The position numbers and the translations under genes were made by a program. Shown in pieces: positions 7,852-15,639 of a stretch of DNA of 18,885 nt (positions within the stretch are counted from its first letter, which is position 1; the number at the start of each line of letters is the position of its first letter). The DNA lies in assembly GCA_964369215.1 (NCBI GenBank), contig CAYJEZ010000043.1:1-18885 (forward strand). The letters are read 5' to 3'. The notes beneath the pieces were generated by a model. That model worked only from the letters and a program-made list of their open reading frames with translations. It made no database searches and was not told where the DNA came from. The stretch is from SIG603 sp964369215 (GTDB lineage: Bacteria > Bacillota > Clostridia > Oscillospirales > Acutalibacteraceae).

Positions 7852-8328
7852 TTAAAAAAACAGATTAACTATATTTAATCTAGCTGTCATTGCCATTCTT
7901 ACAGTTTGTCCTGTTCCGTTTCTAACTTTTCCGTTATAATAGGCTATAACTTTGCTTGACTTATCTACCATATATTGGTTTCTTATTTTATAGCAATCTT
8001 TGCTATATGTTTGAGACAGCACTAATGTATTGTTACAAGCACACAACACCTCATCATATAAAATTTTGTTCTCAAAACTAAACTTGCTTGACTGCCCTTT
8101 AAAAGGTATTGCCGCTGTTAGCTTTATGTCGCCATATTCATTCGCTAACTCAAGTACTGTTTTTGCTGCTAATAGGTCAAACCCTTGTGCTCCTCCAAAA
8201 ATAAAGTGATTATAACCTTCAAAATAACTGTTTTTTATCTCTGCCAGCAATTTTCCTTTTAGTTTTACAAGGTCTTCACCTGTAGGCAATTCTCTGTGCC
8301 CTGTAAAACAAAGAGTTTTATTTTGCAT
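7852..8328 (-). CDS. SLOG-fold protein of the DUF1273/YpsA type
   Basis: This is a 158-aa Rossmann-like protein related to the SLOG superfamily, a nucleotide or nucleotide-sugar binding fold. Visible signatures are LCFTGHRELP (6-15), FIFGGAQGFDLLAA (42-55) with the conserved glycine loop, AAIPFKGQ (72-79), and a late YYNGKVRNGTGQTV (130-143). The start at ATG 8328 puts the FTGHR block near the N-terminus, as in relatives. A longer reading from 8379 adds 17 residues without family similarity. The ribosome binding site is weak (a G-rich stretch 8-13 nt upstream). YpsA of Bacillus has been linked to cell division, but FTGHR-type proteins are widespread in clostridia and phages with no settled function. 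The gene is monocistronic, with a promoter at 8387-8415. Confidence 0.75.
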   Translation of the reverse strand: MQNKTLCFTGHRELPTGEDLVKLKGKLLAEIKNSYFEGYNHFIFGGAQGFDLLAAKTVLELANEYGDIKLTAAIPFKGQSSKFSFENKILYDEVLCACNNTLVLSQTYSKDCYKIRNQYMVDKSSKVIAYYNGKVRNGTGQTVRMAMTARLNIVNLFF

Positions 8329-8386
8329 AAGTACCACTTGCCCCCATATGCATTCTATTTTTGAAGTTAAACTAAACAACTATAGT

Positions 8387-8415
8387 ATAGTAAATTAAAC
8401 CCCAAACACTACCAA
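8387..8415 (-). promoter_or_regulatory. Probable sigma-A promoter of the SLOG gene
   Basis: On the minus strand, TTGGTA (8415-8410), 17 nt, then TACTAT (8392-8387), about 58 nt before ATG 8328. An overlapping TATACT gives an alternative -10. Confidence 0.5.
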
Positions 8416-8440
8416 CTCCCAAATGAAAAACCGCATATAT

Positions 8441-8464
8441 AAAGTCAAATTAATGTTTGACTTT
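8441..8464 (-). terminator. Hairpin downstream of the hyuA-like gene
   Basis: AAAGTCAAA (8441-8449) pairs perfectly with TTTGACTTT (8456-8464) around a 6-nt loop, 80 nt past the stop at 8544. The following minus-strand sequence is AT-rich but not a true T-run, so termination is only probable. Confidence 0.45.
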
Positions 8465-8543
8465 TAGCTTATTTCAATTGTTTCTTGGTTTTTTTAACTT
8501 AATTAACTATAATAGTTTTACTGTATTTGGCTATAAATTTTAT

Positions 8544-10541
8544 CTATACCCTACCTGTGGCAACAGTATATAGCAGTGCTCCTAAGTCGATGTCCGAGCC
8601 ATCTTTTGACGCGCTCGACCTCAACTGAAACTCGCTAACTACGCTTAACTCGCCCAAAGCGCCTCTTAGCCTTGCTTGCTCTTTTACATATGTTCCTGCT
8701 TTATCTTTTGCATACTCTCTCGCCTGCTCAATATCATCAAACTTCTCGTTTCCGTCATCAGTGTATACAATATAGCCGTCTAAAAACCCTTCCGAGTAAT
8801 CTGCCGCTATCTCTGTTGTAGTCTCAACGCTTATGTCTGCTACTATTGCGCCTACTGCATTTGCTACCTCTGCGTGTTCTGGCACTATGCATTCTGTATT
8901 AAGCACCTTAGCAACTCTAGGCAAAAACACATGTATTGGTGCACCAACGCCAATAAGTGCCGGCCTTGTTTTATAATTTATACCGAAGAAGTGATTTTCA
9001 TCACTCCAATTTTCGCTTATAAGGGTTAATATTTGTGGGTCCATTCCTTTTTCAAACAAATTTGGATATTTGTCTTGAAGCAAGGTAATAACAATATTCT
9101 CATAAAGAGTTTTGCATACTAAGTCATAAACCTCGTCACAAAGCTTAGCTAGCTCTTCTTCGTTTTCTTCTTCAACACTGCCTCGGTTATTAAGCAAATA
9201 ACGTGCACCTAGCTCTGCCGCCTCTTTATCATGTGCTGTAAAGTCGCCTTTTATATGCATAATATCGGTAGGTGTTAAACCACTGCGCATAACAATTCCC
9301 TCAGCCTCAAGTCTCTCGGTGTTCATGCTATATAAGTCAAAACTACTTTTACCAAGCATTAACGGTCCGCCTTCTAGCGCTTTAACAATGCTTAACTCTG
9401 CCCCACTGTAATTAGCTTTTTCACTTGGTTTTTTTACAAGGTACAAGAACTCATAAATAGGAAAGCCCGATAGTCTGCCGTTGTCTACAAGCCATTTTAA
9501 GTCTTCTTTTATTTGAGGGTATTTAACTGCAAGAGAAGAAAGTGGCTCTACTTTTCTGTTGTCTAAAACAAATTTATTCTCTTTTAATAAAACCCTTGTG
9601 TCTCCACCTAGTGAGAACGTGTCAATATAAACGCCTTTAATTTGAGTTTTATATCCGCCTATAGATATAGTGTTTGTCATAACAGGTTTTGAATTTTTTA
9701 CTATCGATATATCTGTCGTAGTTCCTCCCATATCTACTATAAGGCTGTCTGCACTAACTGAAAGTTCGTTAGCACCTAAAACGCTTGCCGCAGGCCCACT
9801 TAAAATAGTTTTTACAGGATGTTTTAATAGTAACTCTTCGCTCATCAAGCTACCGTCACTTCTTACAACCATTTTTTTAATATTAAGGCCTAGTTCGTCA
9901 AACGCCTTACCTACCGCAATCATAAACTCCTCCATAACAGGAAGAAGCCTTGCATTAAGTAAAGCTGTCGCACCTCTTTCCATCATGTTTATGTTGCTTG
10001 CTATTTCATTTGCGGTTATAAAAGGCACCTTGTATTTTTCACTTAAAAAACTCTCAGCCGATTTCTCATATGCTCCACCGTTGTGAACCGCATTTTTCGC
10101 AACCACAGCCAAGGCTTGTGCGTCTGAAAACCACTCTTGGTTGTCGCTTGTAATACTTTCCCAGTCTACCTCGCCTACGTGTTTCTCGTCCCAGCCGTTT
10201 TCAATATCAACGCAAAATCTTGCGTCTTCTTTTATACCATATGCAGAGGTAGCGTCTATCCATTTTAATGTTTTCTCGTTCGTTCCCATTAAAACAAGCT
10301 TTGCCCTGCCACCTTTGTTCTCAACACAGGCATTTGTAGCAAGCGTTGTAGATACAGACAGAACCTCTGCTTTTGCTAATAAATCATTAGGCAAGCCTGA
10401 TACAGATTTTTTTATTCCAATGCTTAGGTCTTCTTTTGTTGTTAAAGATTTATTTTTTGCGAGTACTTTATTTTCATCAAAGCTGTATATTACTGCGTCT
10501 GTATACGTGCCTCCGGTGTCTATTCCTAGTCCTATTTTCAT
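8544..10541 (-). CDS. Hydantoinase/oxoprolinase family protein (HyuA-like)
   Basis: This 665-aa ASKHA-fold ATPase belongs to the family of hydantoinase HyuA, 5-oxoprolinase and acetone carboxylase subunits, which typically use ATP to activate an amide or ketone substrate. Visible are the phosphate-1 loop GIDTGGTYTDAV (6-17), STTLATNACVE (64-74), ERGATALLNARLLP (188-201), SGPAAS (248-253), the second phosphate loop DMGGTTTDIS (270-279), and a glycine-rich GVGAPIHVFLP near residue 545. The partner HyuB (hydantoinase_B), often adjacent, is absent on both sides. The start at ATG 10541 fits the family N-terminus. The gene follows dut by 39 nt, so cotranscription is likely. The substrate cannot be told; orphan HyuA-like genes may have other roles. 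Confidence 0.85.
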   Translation of the reverse strand: MKIGLGIDTGGTYTDAVIYSFDENKVLAKNKSLTTKEDLSIGIKKSVSGLPNDLLAKAEVLSVSTTLATNACVENKGGRAKLVLMGTNEKTLKWIDATSAYGIKEDARFCVDIENGWDEKHVGEVDWESITSDNQEWFSDAQALAVVAKNAVHNGGAYEKSAESFLSEKYKVPFITANEIASNINMMERGATALLNARLLPVMEEFMIAVGKAFDELGLNIKKMVVRSDGSLMSEELLLKHPVKTILSGPAASVLGANELSVSADSLIVDMGGTTTDISIVKNSKPVMTNTISIGGYKTQIKGVYIDTFSLGGDTRVLLKENKFVLDNRKVEPLSSLAVKYPQIKEDLKWLVDNGRLSGFPIYEFLYLVKKPSEKANYSGAELSIVKALEGGPLMLGKSSFDLYSMNTERLEAEGIVMRSGLTPTDIMHIKGDFTAHDKEAAELGARYLLNNRGSVEEENEEELAKLCDEVYDLVCKTLYENIVITLLQDKYPNLFEKGMDPQILTLISENWSDENHFFGINYKTRPALIGVGAPIHVFLPRVAKVLNTECIVPEHAEVANAVGAIVADISVETTTEIAADYSEGFLDGYIVYTDDGNEKFDDIEQAREYAKDKAGTYVKEQARLRGALGELSVVSEFQLRSSASKDGSDIDLGALLYTVATGRV

Positions 10542-10580
10542 AGTTATACCCGTCCCTCTATAATTTAAAATTAAAATAAA

Positions 10581-11042
10581 TTACTTTTCATCAATTTCGC
10601 TAGAATAACCTGTGCTACCAAAACCTTTGTCTCCTCTTTCGGTAAAATCCAGCTCAGTTACCTCTATTATCTCAGGGTGAATTACAGGGCTTATCACAAG
10701 CTGAGCCACTCTGTCGCCTTTATTAACCTCAAAAATTTTATCACTAATGTTATGAAGCCCTACCCTAACCTCTCCTCTGTAGTCGCTGTCTATAACTCCT
10801 ACTCCGTTTGTAACCCTTATTCCATGTTTAATCCCCAAGCCACTACGTGTGTAAATAAGGCCTGCTGTGTTATGTGGCAAATGCATGCAAATTCCTGTTT
10901 GTATCACTGCTGTTTTTCCTGGGTGGATAGTTACTGTTTCGTCATTACAAGCATAAATATCGTAACCCGCACTGCCACTTGTTGCTTGTTTTGGAATTAT
11001 AGCATCTTCTCTGCATTTCATGATTTTTAATATGTAGTTCAT
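10581..11042 (-). CDS. dut: dUTP diphosphatase
   Basis: This homotrimeric-type dUTPase hydrolyses dUTP to dUMP and pyrophosphate in the cytoplasm, keeping uracil out of DNA and supplying dUMP for thymidylate. All five family motifs are present: I AGYDIYA (25-31), II RSGLGIKHG (66-74), III GVGVIDSDYRGE (80-91) with catalytic Asp85, IV GDRVAQLV (109-116), and V RGDKGFGSTG (136-145), which closes over the neighbouring active site. The 153-aa length is normal. The start ATG has GAGGT five bases upstream. It lies 85 nt after the U32-family gene and 39 nt before hyuA, with its own probable promoter at 11074-11103. There is no prophage context. Confidence 0.96.
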   Translation of the reverse strand: MNYILKIMKCREDAIIPKQATSGSAGYDIYACNDETVTIHPGKTAVIQTGICMHLPHNTAGLIYTRSGLGIKHGIRVTNGVGVIDSDYRGEVRVGLHNISDKIFEVNKGDRVAQLVISPVIHPEIIEVTELDFTERGDKGFGSTGYSSEIDEK

Positions 11043-11073
11043 TTTTTACCTCATTTTTTTATATTTTGTTAAA

Positions 11074-11103
11074 ATTTTAGCATTAAAATGTGATGGTTTT
11101 CAA
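11074..11103 (-). promoter_or_regulatory. Probable promoter of dut (and hyuA)
   Basis: On the minus strand, TTGAAA (11103-11098), 18 nt, then TAAAAT (11079-11074) preceded by TG-c, an extended -10. It is about 30 nt before the dut start codon. Confidence 0.6.
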
Positions 11104-11127
11104 CTTTTTCAACCGACTTTTCAACAA

Positions 11128-13191
11128 TTATATAATACCTCTGTAATAAAGCCCCTTAGTGTGCTTATATTCTGGCTTTTTTCCCTCTACAAATTCATTC
11201 AATATTTTCTGAATTTCAACTTTGTTTTCCACAGTAAAACGCAGTATTCCAAAGTCTGCATTTGTGAAATCTTTTAACTTATCGCTTAGGCTTAAAACTG
11301 TGCTGTTTAACACCTCACTGTATTTTGATATGCCACTAAAACTACTGCACATTACAGGAAACTTCTCGCCCATTCTGTCTACCAAAACTCCTGAACCGTT
11401 GCAGTTATTACAGTTAGTATAACCATTTTTAATAGGGCAGTTTCTTGTTAGCATAAGTGTTTGTCTACCGTAAACGGACACACCTAAAGGCATATCAGTG
11501 TTAAGTTGGTTTATCTCTTTAACTGTAAGCTCAATAGATGCCTCTGTGCTCATTACCTCATATCCCTCAAGATTAGCTAGTGCAAAGCTGTTTGTAACAT
11601 TTACTGAGTATGCAGCATGTATTTTCCCACCTAGCTCTTTTACAATTCTCAAAGCATATGGGTTAGGGCAAATAAAGTCACCTACCCCGCTATCAATAAG
11701 TTTTTTAACTCTTTTTTTAACCTTTTCTTCACTACCGAAAACTATTTCAGGCATTACCGCCGCGGCTCTTACTTTTTTTACTTTATTAAAGTCACATTCT
11801 AGTGGCAAGTAAATCATTTGTAGCATGCTTACATCGTCGGGTATTTGCTCAATACTTCTAAACTGTGCCCTTAATTTCATAGTTTTTACCATTTTTATTA
11901 CAGTAGAATGAAAACGCTTATCTTTAAATGGTATTGCAGGTTTTATTGACCTTTTCTCACTTATTATCTCAATTGCTTTTCTTTTTAACTCATTAAGTGC
12001 AGACAACGGAAACGAACAGTTATTCTCAAGCTTTACCTTTAAATTAGTTAAGTAGTAAGGTGTTCCACCCATTTTTCCTATTTTATCTTTTAGTATTATA
12101 TCTGTAAGCATTCTATTAATAGCCTCACTTACTAAAAGATCTGAACTAAGCTCTGCTTTGTTTCCGAAATTATCCCAAAGAGAAAGCATTACAGGCTCGC
12201 CCATTTTCACCTCTATCTCTCCAGATAAAGCAATAACTTGTCTCTCATTTTTATATAGCTCATGAATTTTTCCGTAAAGAGATGAATCTGCTTTTTTTAC
12301 ATCTTCTTTTGTTCTAATCCCAAACATATCTTTGCCTTTTTTGCCTTTATAGTAGCCGTCTGTAAAACCAGAGCGAGAGAAAACTGCGTTTAGTGCTTCG
12401 TTAATCCAAGGCTCACATTCACCATTGTCTCTTGTTTGCACCGCAGCAGTAACTGCAGCAGCTACATACTCAGGCCTTTTCATTCTGCCTTCTATTTTTG
12501 CACTGCATACACCAATATTAGCTAAATCATTAATATGTTTTGTAATGCTTAAATCTTTTAGGCTTAAGTCATTACCTGTTCCTCCATTGGCTTTAAAAGG
12601 TAACCTGCAAACTTGGGCACATCGTCCTCTGTTTGCACTTCTAGAGCCTAGCATTGCACTAAAATAACATCTGCCAGATACACTCATACATAATGCACCA
12701 TGTACAAACACTTCAGTTTCTACCTTTGTGCTGTCAATTTCTCTTATCTCTTTTAAGCTAAGCTCTCTAGCTAGCACCACCCTCTTTACACTTTGCTCAT
12801 ATGCAAATTTTACTGCTGAATTACTTGCAAGGCTCATTTGAGTAGATGCATGGATTTCTAAATTTGGGCATAACTCTTTAGCTAAAAACATAACACCTAA
12901 ATCTTGTACAATAACTGCATCTACAGCAAGCTCGCATAAAAATTTAAGCAGGTCTTTTAGCTCTTCTATTTCACTATCTTTAATAAGAGTGTTAACGGTT
13001 ACATAAACTTTTACACCTCTTATTCTGCAAAAGTTCACAGTCTCTCTCAACTCATCAAAATCAAAGTTGTTTGCAGAGTCTCTTGCACTGAATTTTTTTG
13101 CACCTAAATATACAGCGTCCGCACCACAAAATATTGCAGCATTAAGGCACTCTTTATTTCCACAGGGTGCTAAAATCTCTATTTTACTCAT
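11128..13191 (-). CDS. Peptidase U32-family protein with DUF3656-like region (RlhA-like)
   Basis: U32-family proteins were named as collagenases, but several are RNA hydroxylation enzymes: RlhA for 23S rRNA C2501 and TrhP for tRNA. The N-terminal barrel begins KIEILAPCGNKE. The family core contains EVFVHGALCMSVSGRC and RSANRGRCAQVCR, placing four conserved cysteines at 168, 175, 191 and 195, the candidate metal or Fe-S site. A long C-terminal part follows, with another Cys-rich block (RNCPIKNGYTNCNNCNGSG) near residues 590-610. At 687 aa this is the long form, closer to RlhA (YdcP) than to the shorter TrhP-type U32 proteins. I prefer ATG 13191 (MSKIEILAP); ATG 13200 is too close to the AAGGA. 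It is first in the U32-dut-hyuA gene row and divergent from the MATE gene. Confidence 0.85.
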   Translation of the reverse strand: MSKIEILAPCGNKECLNAAIFCGADAVYLGAKKFSARDSANNFDFDELRETVNFCRIRGVKVYVTVNTLIKDSEIEELKDLLKFLCELAVDAVIVQDLGVMFLAKELCPNLEIHASTQMSLASNSAVKFAYEQSVKRVVLARELSLKEIREIDSTKVETEVFVHGALCMSVSGRCYFSAMLGSRSANRGRCAQVCRLPFKANGGTGNDLSLKDLSITKHINDLANIGVCSAKIEGRMKRPEYVAAAVTAAVQTRDNGECEPWINEALNAVFSRSGFTDGYYKGKKGKDMFGIRTKEDVKKADSSLYGKIHELYKNERQVIALSGEIEVKMGEPVMLSLWDNFGNKAELSSDLLVSEAINRMLTDIILKDKIGKMGGTPYYLTNLKVKLENNCSFPLSALNELKRKAIEIISEKRSIKPAIPFKDKRFHSTVIKMVKTMKLRAQFRSIEQIPDDVSMLQMIYLPLECDFNKVKKVRAAAVMPEIVFGSEEKVKKRVKKLIDSGVGDFICPNPYALRIVKELGGKIHAAYSVNVTNSFALANLEGYEVMSTEASIELTVKEINQLNTDMPLGVSVYGRQTLMLTRNCPIKNGYTNCNNCNGSGVLVDRMGEKFPVMCSSFSGISKYSEVLNSTVLSLSDKLKDFTNADFGILRFTVENKVEIQKILNEFVEGKKPEYKHTKGLYYRGII

Positions 13192-13285
13192 AATAAACAT
13201 CTATCCTTTTTTGTTATGAACTAATTTTCATACACACGAAGTTCATTATTAAACTTCTGTTTTGCCTTTCAACCAATTGCGTTTA

Positions 13286-13294
13286 ATTGTATCA
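13286..13294 (-). promoter_or_regulatory. Possible extended -10 promoter of the U32-family gene
   Basis: On the minus strand, TGATACAAT fits TG-n-TACAAT with no strong -35. It lies about 95 nt before the start codon. Two small dyads lie between it and the gene: GAAGTT/AACTTC (13238-13257) and ATGAACT/AGTTCAT (13215-13246), which are mutually exclusive. Confidence 0.35.
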
Positions 13295-13364
13295 CAAACT
13301 CTCTGTAAAATTAAGATAATTATCAATATGTTTACAAATTGTTAACCACTTTTCTTTTTTGTGA

Positions 13365-13394
13365 ATTATAATATACCTATCGTTAGGTATACAA
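13365..13394. promoter_or_regulatory. TetR-type operator inside promoter elements on both strands
   Basis: TATACCTA (13372-13379), TCGT, TAGGTATA (13384-13391) is a perfect palindrome with 8-bp arms, a size and shape typical of TetR-family operators. On the minus strand it fills the spacer between TTGTAT (13394-13389) and TATAAT (13370-13365), 18 nt apart, pointing toward the U32 gene. On the plus strand a TATAAT (13367-13372) abuts it, pointing toward the MATE gene, though without a good -35 at 17 nt. The natural candidate ligand is the TetR protein encoded at 14909-15481. Confidence 0.65.
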
Positions 13395-13431
13395 CAATTT
13401 GAATATCTAACTAAATTATCTTCTTAATGCA

Positions 13432-13465
13432 AATTGTTAAAATTTTTAGGAATTTTTGCACAATT
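13432..13465 (+). other. Imperfect hairpin in the MATE gene leader
   Basis: AATTGT (13432-13437) pairs with ACAATT (13460-13465), and AAAATT with AATTTT inside, followed by TTATTTTATT. The stem is AT-rich and of uncertain stability. It would lie in the roughly 150-nt leader if transcription starts near the operator. Another possible -10, TATAAT, lies at 13496-13501. The 359-nt interval 13192-13550 otherwise holds only the promoter, operator and dyads listed; I see no gene. Confidence 0.3.
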
Positions 13466-13550
13466 TTATTTTATTCCAGAAAATGGAAATATTGATATAA
13501 TTGTATTAAGATAAAAATATTTTTAATTTACAGATAGGATTTATATTAGT

Positions 13551-14882
13551 ATGGAAAATAGTGTTTTAATGAAAAAATTTAATTTTTTTTCAATCTTTAA
13601 ATACGCATTGCCAACAGTAATAATGATGGTGTTTATGTCAACTTATACTATCATAGACGGTATGTTCGTATCAAATTATGTTAACGAAAATGCTTTGTCG
13701 GCAATTAACATTGTATATCCTGTAATGAGCATAGGTTTTGCCATTGCTTTAATGTTTGCAACAGGAGCTAACGCAATTATAGCAAGGCTTATAGGCGAGG
13801 GCGACGCCACAAGGGCAAGAAGCTTTTTTACCTCAATTTACTTAATAGGCATTATGATTGGTGCATTTTTTACTTTAATAATATTAATATTTCCAGAGCA
13901 AATACTTTTAATTCTCGGAACAAGCGATGCTCTATACGAATATGCAAAAATATATTTATTAGGCTTAGGCGGATTTTTTATACCATTATTTTTACAAGTT
14001 TTTACACAGTGCTTTTTTGTTACAGCAGGCAAACCTATTATAGGTTTTGTATCTTCTTTTTCAGGAGGACTTGCAAATATATTTTTAGATTACTTGCTTA
14101 TTAAAGAGCTTGAAATGGGAATATTAGGTGCAATTCTTGCAACAGGGGCAAGCTTTACTATTCCAGGAATTTTTGGTTTAATTTACTTTGCAATAAACAA
14201 AAAATCAATATTACATTTTGTAAAACCTGTGTGGAATAAAAAAGATATTGTATACAGTATGTATAACGGACTATCTGAATGTGTTACAAACTTATCTACT
14301 GCCATTACCACTTTTATGTTTAACATAATTTTACTTAACATAGCAGGCGAGAGTGGTGTTGCCTCAATATCTGTAATTTTATATATTCAAATGATTCAAA
14401 TTGCTGTTTATATGGGTTATTCTATGGGAGTCTCTCCAATAATAAGCTGTAAATACGGTATGGGCGACCATGAGCAACTTAAAAAAATTACAAAGATTAG
14501 CTTTATAATAATGACAATTTGCTCTGTAGCGGTAATTTTATTCTCAGTTGTTTTTGCAGATTTTGCCATAGGCATATTTATTTCTCCAAACAGCCCTACT
14601 TTTAACACTGCTAAAACAGGCCTTATAATATTCTCTACTGCTTATATTTTTATGGGTATTAACATGTATATTTCTTCTCACTTTACAGCGCTTTCAAACG
14701 GAAAAGTCTCTGCCATATTATCGGTTCTTAGAACTTTAGTTTTTATAGTAATTTCGTTGTTAACCTTACCAAATATTTTCGGTATAATCGGTGTATGGTT
14801 GGCTGTTCCTGTGGCTGAGTTTTTAACCGTTGCGGTGTCTATATATATGTATAAGCGCTATAAAAAAGAGTATGGTTATTAA
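13551..14882 (+). CDS. MATE-family multidrug efflux transporter
   Basis: This integral membrane exporter expels drugs or toxic organic compounds by sodium or proton antiport. The 443-aa protein is strongly hydrophobic, with about 12 membrane segments in two MatE halves. It begins FKYALPTVIMMVFMSTYTII, followed by DGMFVSNYV and GANAIIARLIGEGDATRAR, the conserved first-half loop of MepA-like members. The second half starts near SMYNGLSECVTNLST. ATG 13551 has AGGAT about 12 nt upstream, a long spacing; ATG 13569 is an alternative. A TetR gene follows by 26 nt and a TetR-like operator precedes it, so expression is probably ligand-induced. The substrate is unknown; bile acids or host antimicrobials are plausible but not shown. 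Confidence 0.92.
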   Translation: MENSVLMKKFNFFSIFKYALPTVIMMVFMSTYTIIDGMFVSNYVNENALSAINIVYPVMSIGFAIALMFATGANAIIARLIGEGDATRARSFFTSIYLIGIMIGAFFTLIILIFPEQILLILGTSDALYEYAKIYLLGLGGFFIPLFLQVFTQCFFVTAGKPIIGFVSSFSGGLANIFLDYLLIKELEMGILGAILATGASFTIPGIFGLIYFAINKKSILHFVKPVWNKKDIVYSMYNGLSECVTNLSTAITTFMFNIILLNIAGESGVASISVILYIQMIQIAVYMGYSMGVSPIISCKYGMGDHEQLKKITKISFIIMTICSVAVILFSVVFADFAIGIFISPNSPTFNTAKTGLIIFSTAYIFMGINMYISSHFTALSNGKVSAILSVLRTLVFIVISLLTLPNIFGIIGVWLAVPVAEFLTVAVSIYMYKRYKKEYGY

Positions 14883-14908
14883 TATTTATATAAAAAGAGG
14901 TGTTTATT

Positions 14909-15481
14909 ATGTCTGACACAAGAGAAAAAATACTAGACTCCATGTATCATCTAGTTGCTACAGAGGGTTACAACAAGGCGTCAATTGGAAAAATAAGTGA
15001 AATGGTAGGAATTAAAAAGCCCTCAGTATACTATTTTTTTAAGAATAAAGAAGAAATTTTATTAGAGCTAATCGACTCTTATATTCACATTATTAAAGGC
15101 GATTTAGAAAAGCTTAACACAGTAAAAACCAAAAAAGAGTACAAAGAATTTTTACTAAAATACGGCAAAGACCTTATTCAGTTTTATTCAGAAGACCCTA
15201 ATTACGCCAAATTTCAAGCAGAGGTTATTATTCAAGCAGATAGAATTGAGAGTGTTGGTGAAAAGCTTAGAGAGTATGAGTTTGAAGATAAAAAAACTTA
15301 TGAGGCTTTTATCAGACGAGGGATAGATTTAAGCATTTTTCATGAGGACAATTTTTCTAGAAACTTGGATTTACTAATTATTATTTGCGACGGAATTGAA
15401 AATAATATTCAATTTAAGAAAAATGCAAACTGTGAATTAGCTTGGAATTCATTTGTTGATATTTTGGTAAACCCTTGTTAA
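14909..15481 (+). CDS. TetR/AcrR-family transcriptional regulator
   Basis: This is a 190-aa one-component repressor. The N-terminal helix-turn-helix spans about residues 8-50: TREKILDSMYHLVATEGY, then the recognition part ISEMVGIKKPSVYYFFKNKEE with the family-typical YYFFKNKEE. The C-terminal helical ligand domain is poorly conserved, as usual. The start is ATG 14909 with AAAGAGGTG 7 nt upstream; GTG 14900 lies inside that ribosome binding site. It is 26 nt after the MATE gene and probably cotranscribed with it. That arrangement suggests it represses its own operon through the palindrome at 13372-13391. The contig ends 17 bases after the stop, at the N block. Confidence 0.92.
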   Translation: MSDTREKILDSMYHLVATEGYNKASIGKISEMVGIKKPSVYYFFKNKEEILLELIDSYIHIIKGDLEKLNTVKTKKEYKEFLLKYGKDLIQFYSEDPNYAKFQAEVIIQADRIESVGEKLREYEFEDKKTYEAFIRRGIDLSIFHEDNFSRNLDLLIIICDGIENNIQFKKNANCELAWNSFVDILVNPC

Positions 15482-15498
15482 TAATAATCATGTATAAT

Positions 15499-15598
15499 NN
15501 NNNNNNNNNNNNNNNNNNNNNNNNNNNNNNNNNNNNNNNNNNNNNNNNNNNNNNNNNNNNNNNNNNNNNNNNNNNNNNNNNNNNNNNNNNNNNNNNNN
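15499..15598. other. Assembly gap (100 N)
   Basis: Exactly 100 undetermined bases, the customary placeholder for a scaffold join of unknown length. Promoters or whole genes between the TetR gene and the iron-sulfur protein could be missing, so adjacency across it should not be trusted. Confidence 0.98.
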
Positions 15599-15639
15599 GG
15601 ATAATATCGGTCAAGCTAAGTAATAGGATGGTCAAAAAA

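Noticed and set aside
9670..10563. Two plus-strand frames opposite the hyuA-like gene
   Set aside because: They are the complements of well-conserved coding sequence, with compositions rich in Ser, Phe and Leu typical of shadow frames.
10581..11042. dut as a sign of a prophage
   Set aside because: dUTPases occur in both phages and chromosomes, and no phage structural, integrase or replication genes are nearby.
7852..13191. Defence island built around the SLOG protein, HyuA-like ATPase and U32 protein
   Set aside because: No nuclease, effector, toxin or phage gene is adjacent; promoters separate the units and the other genes are housekeeping.
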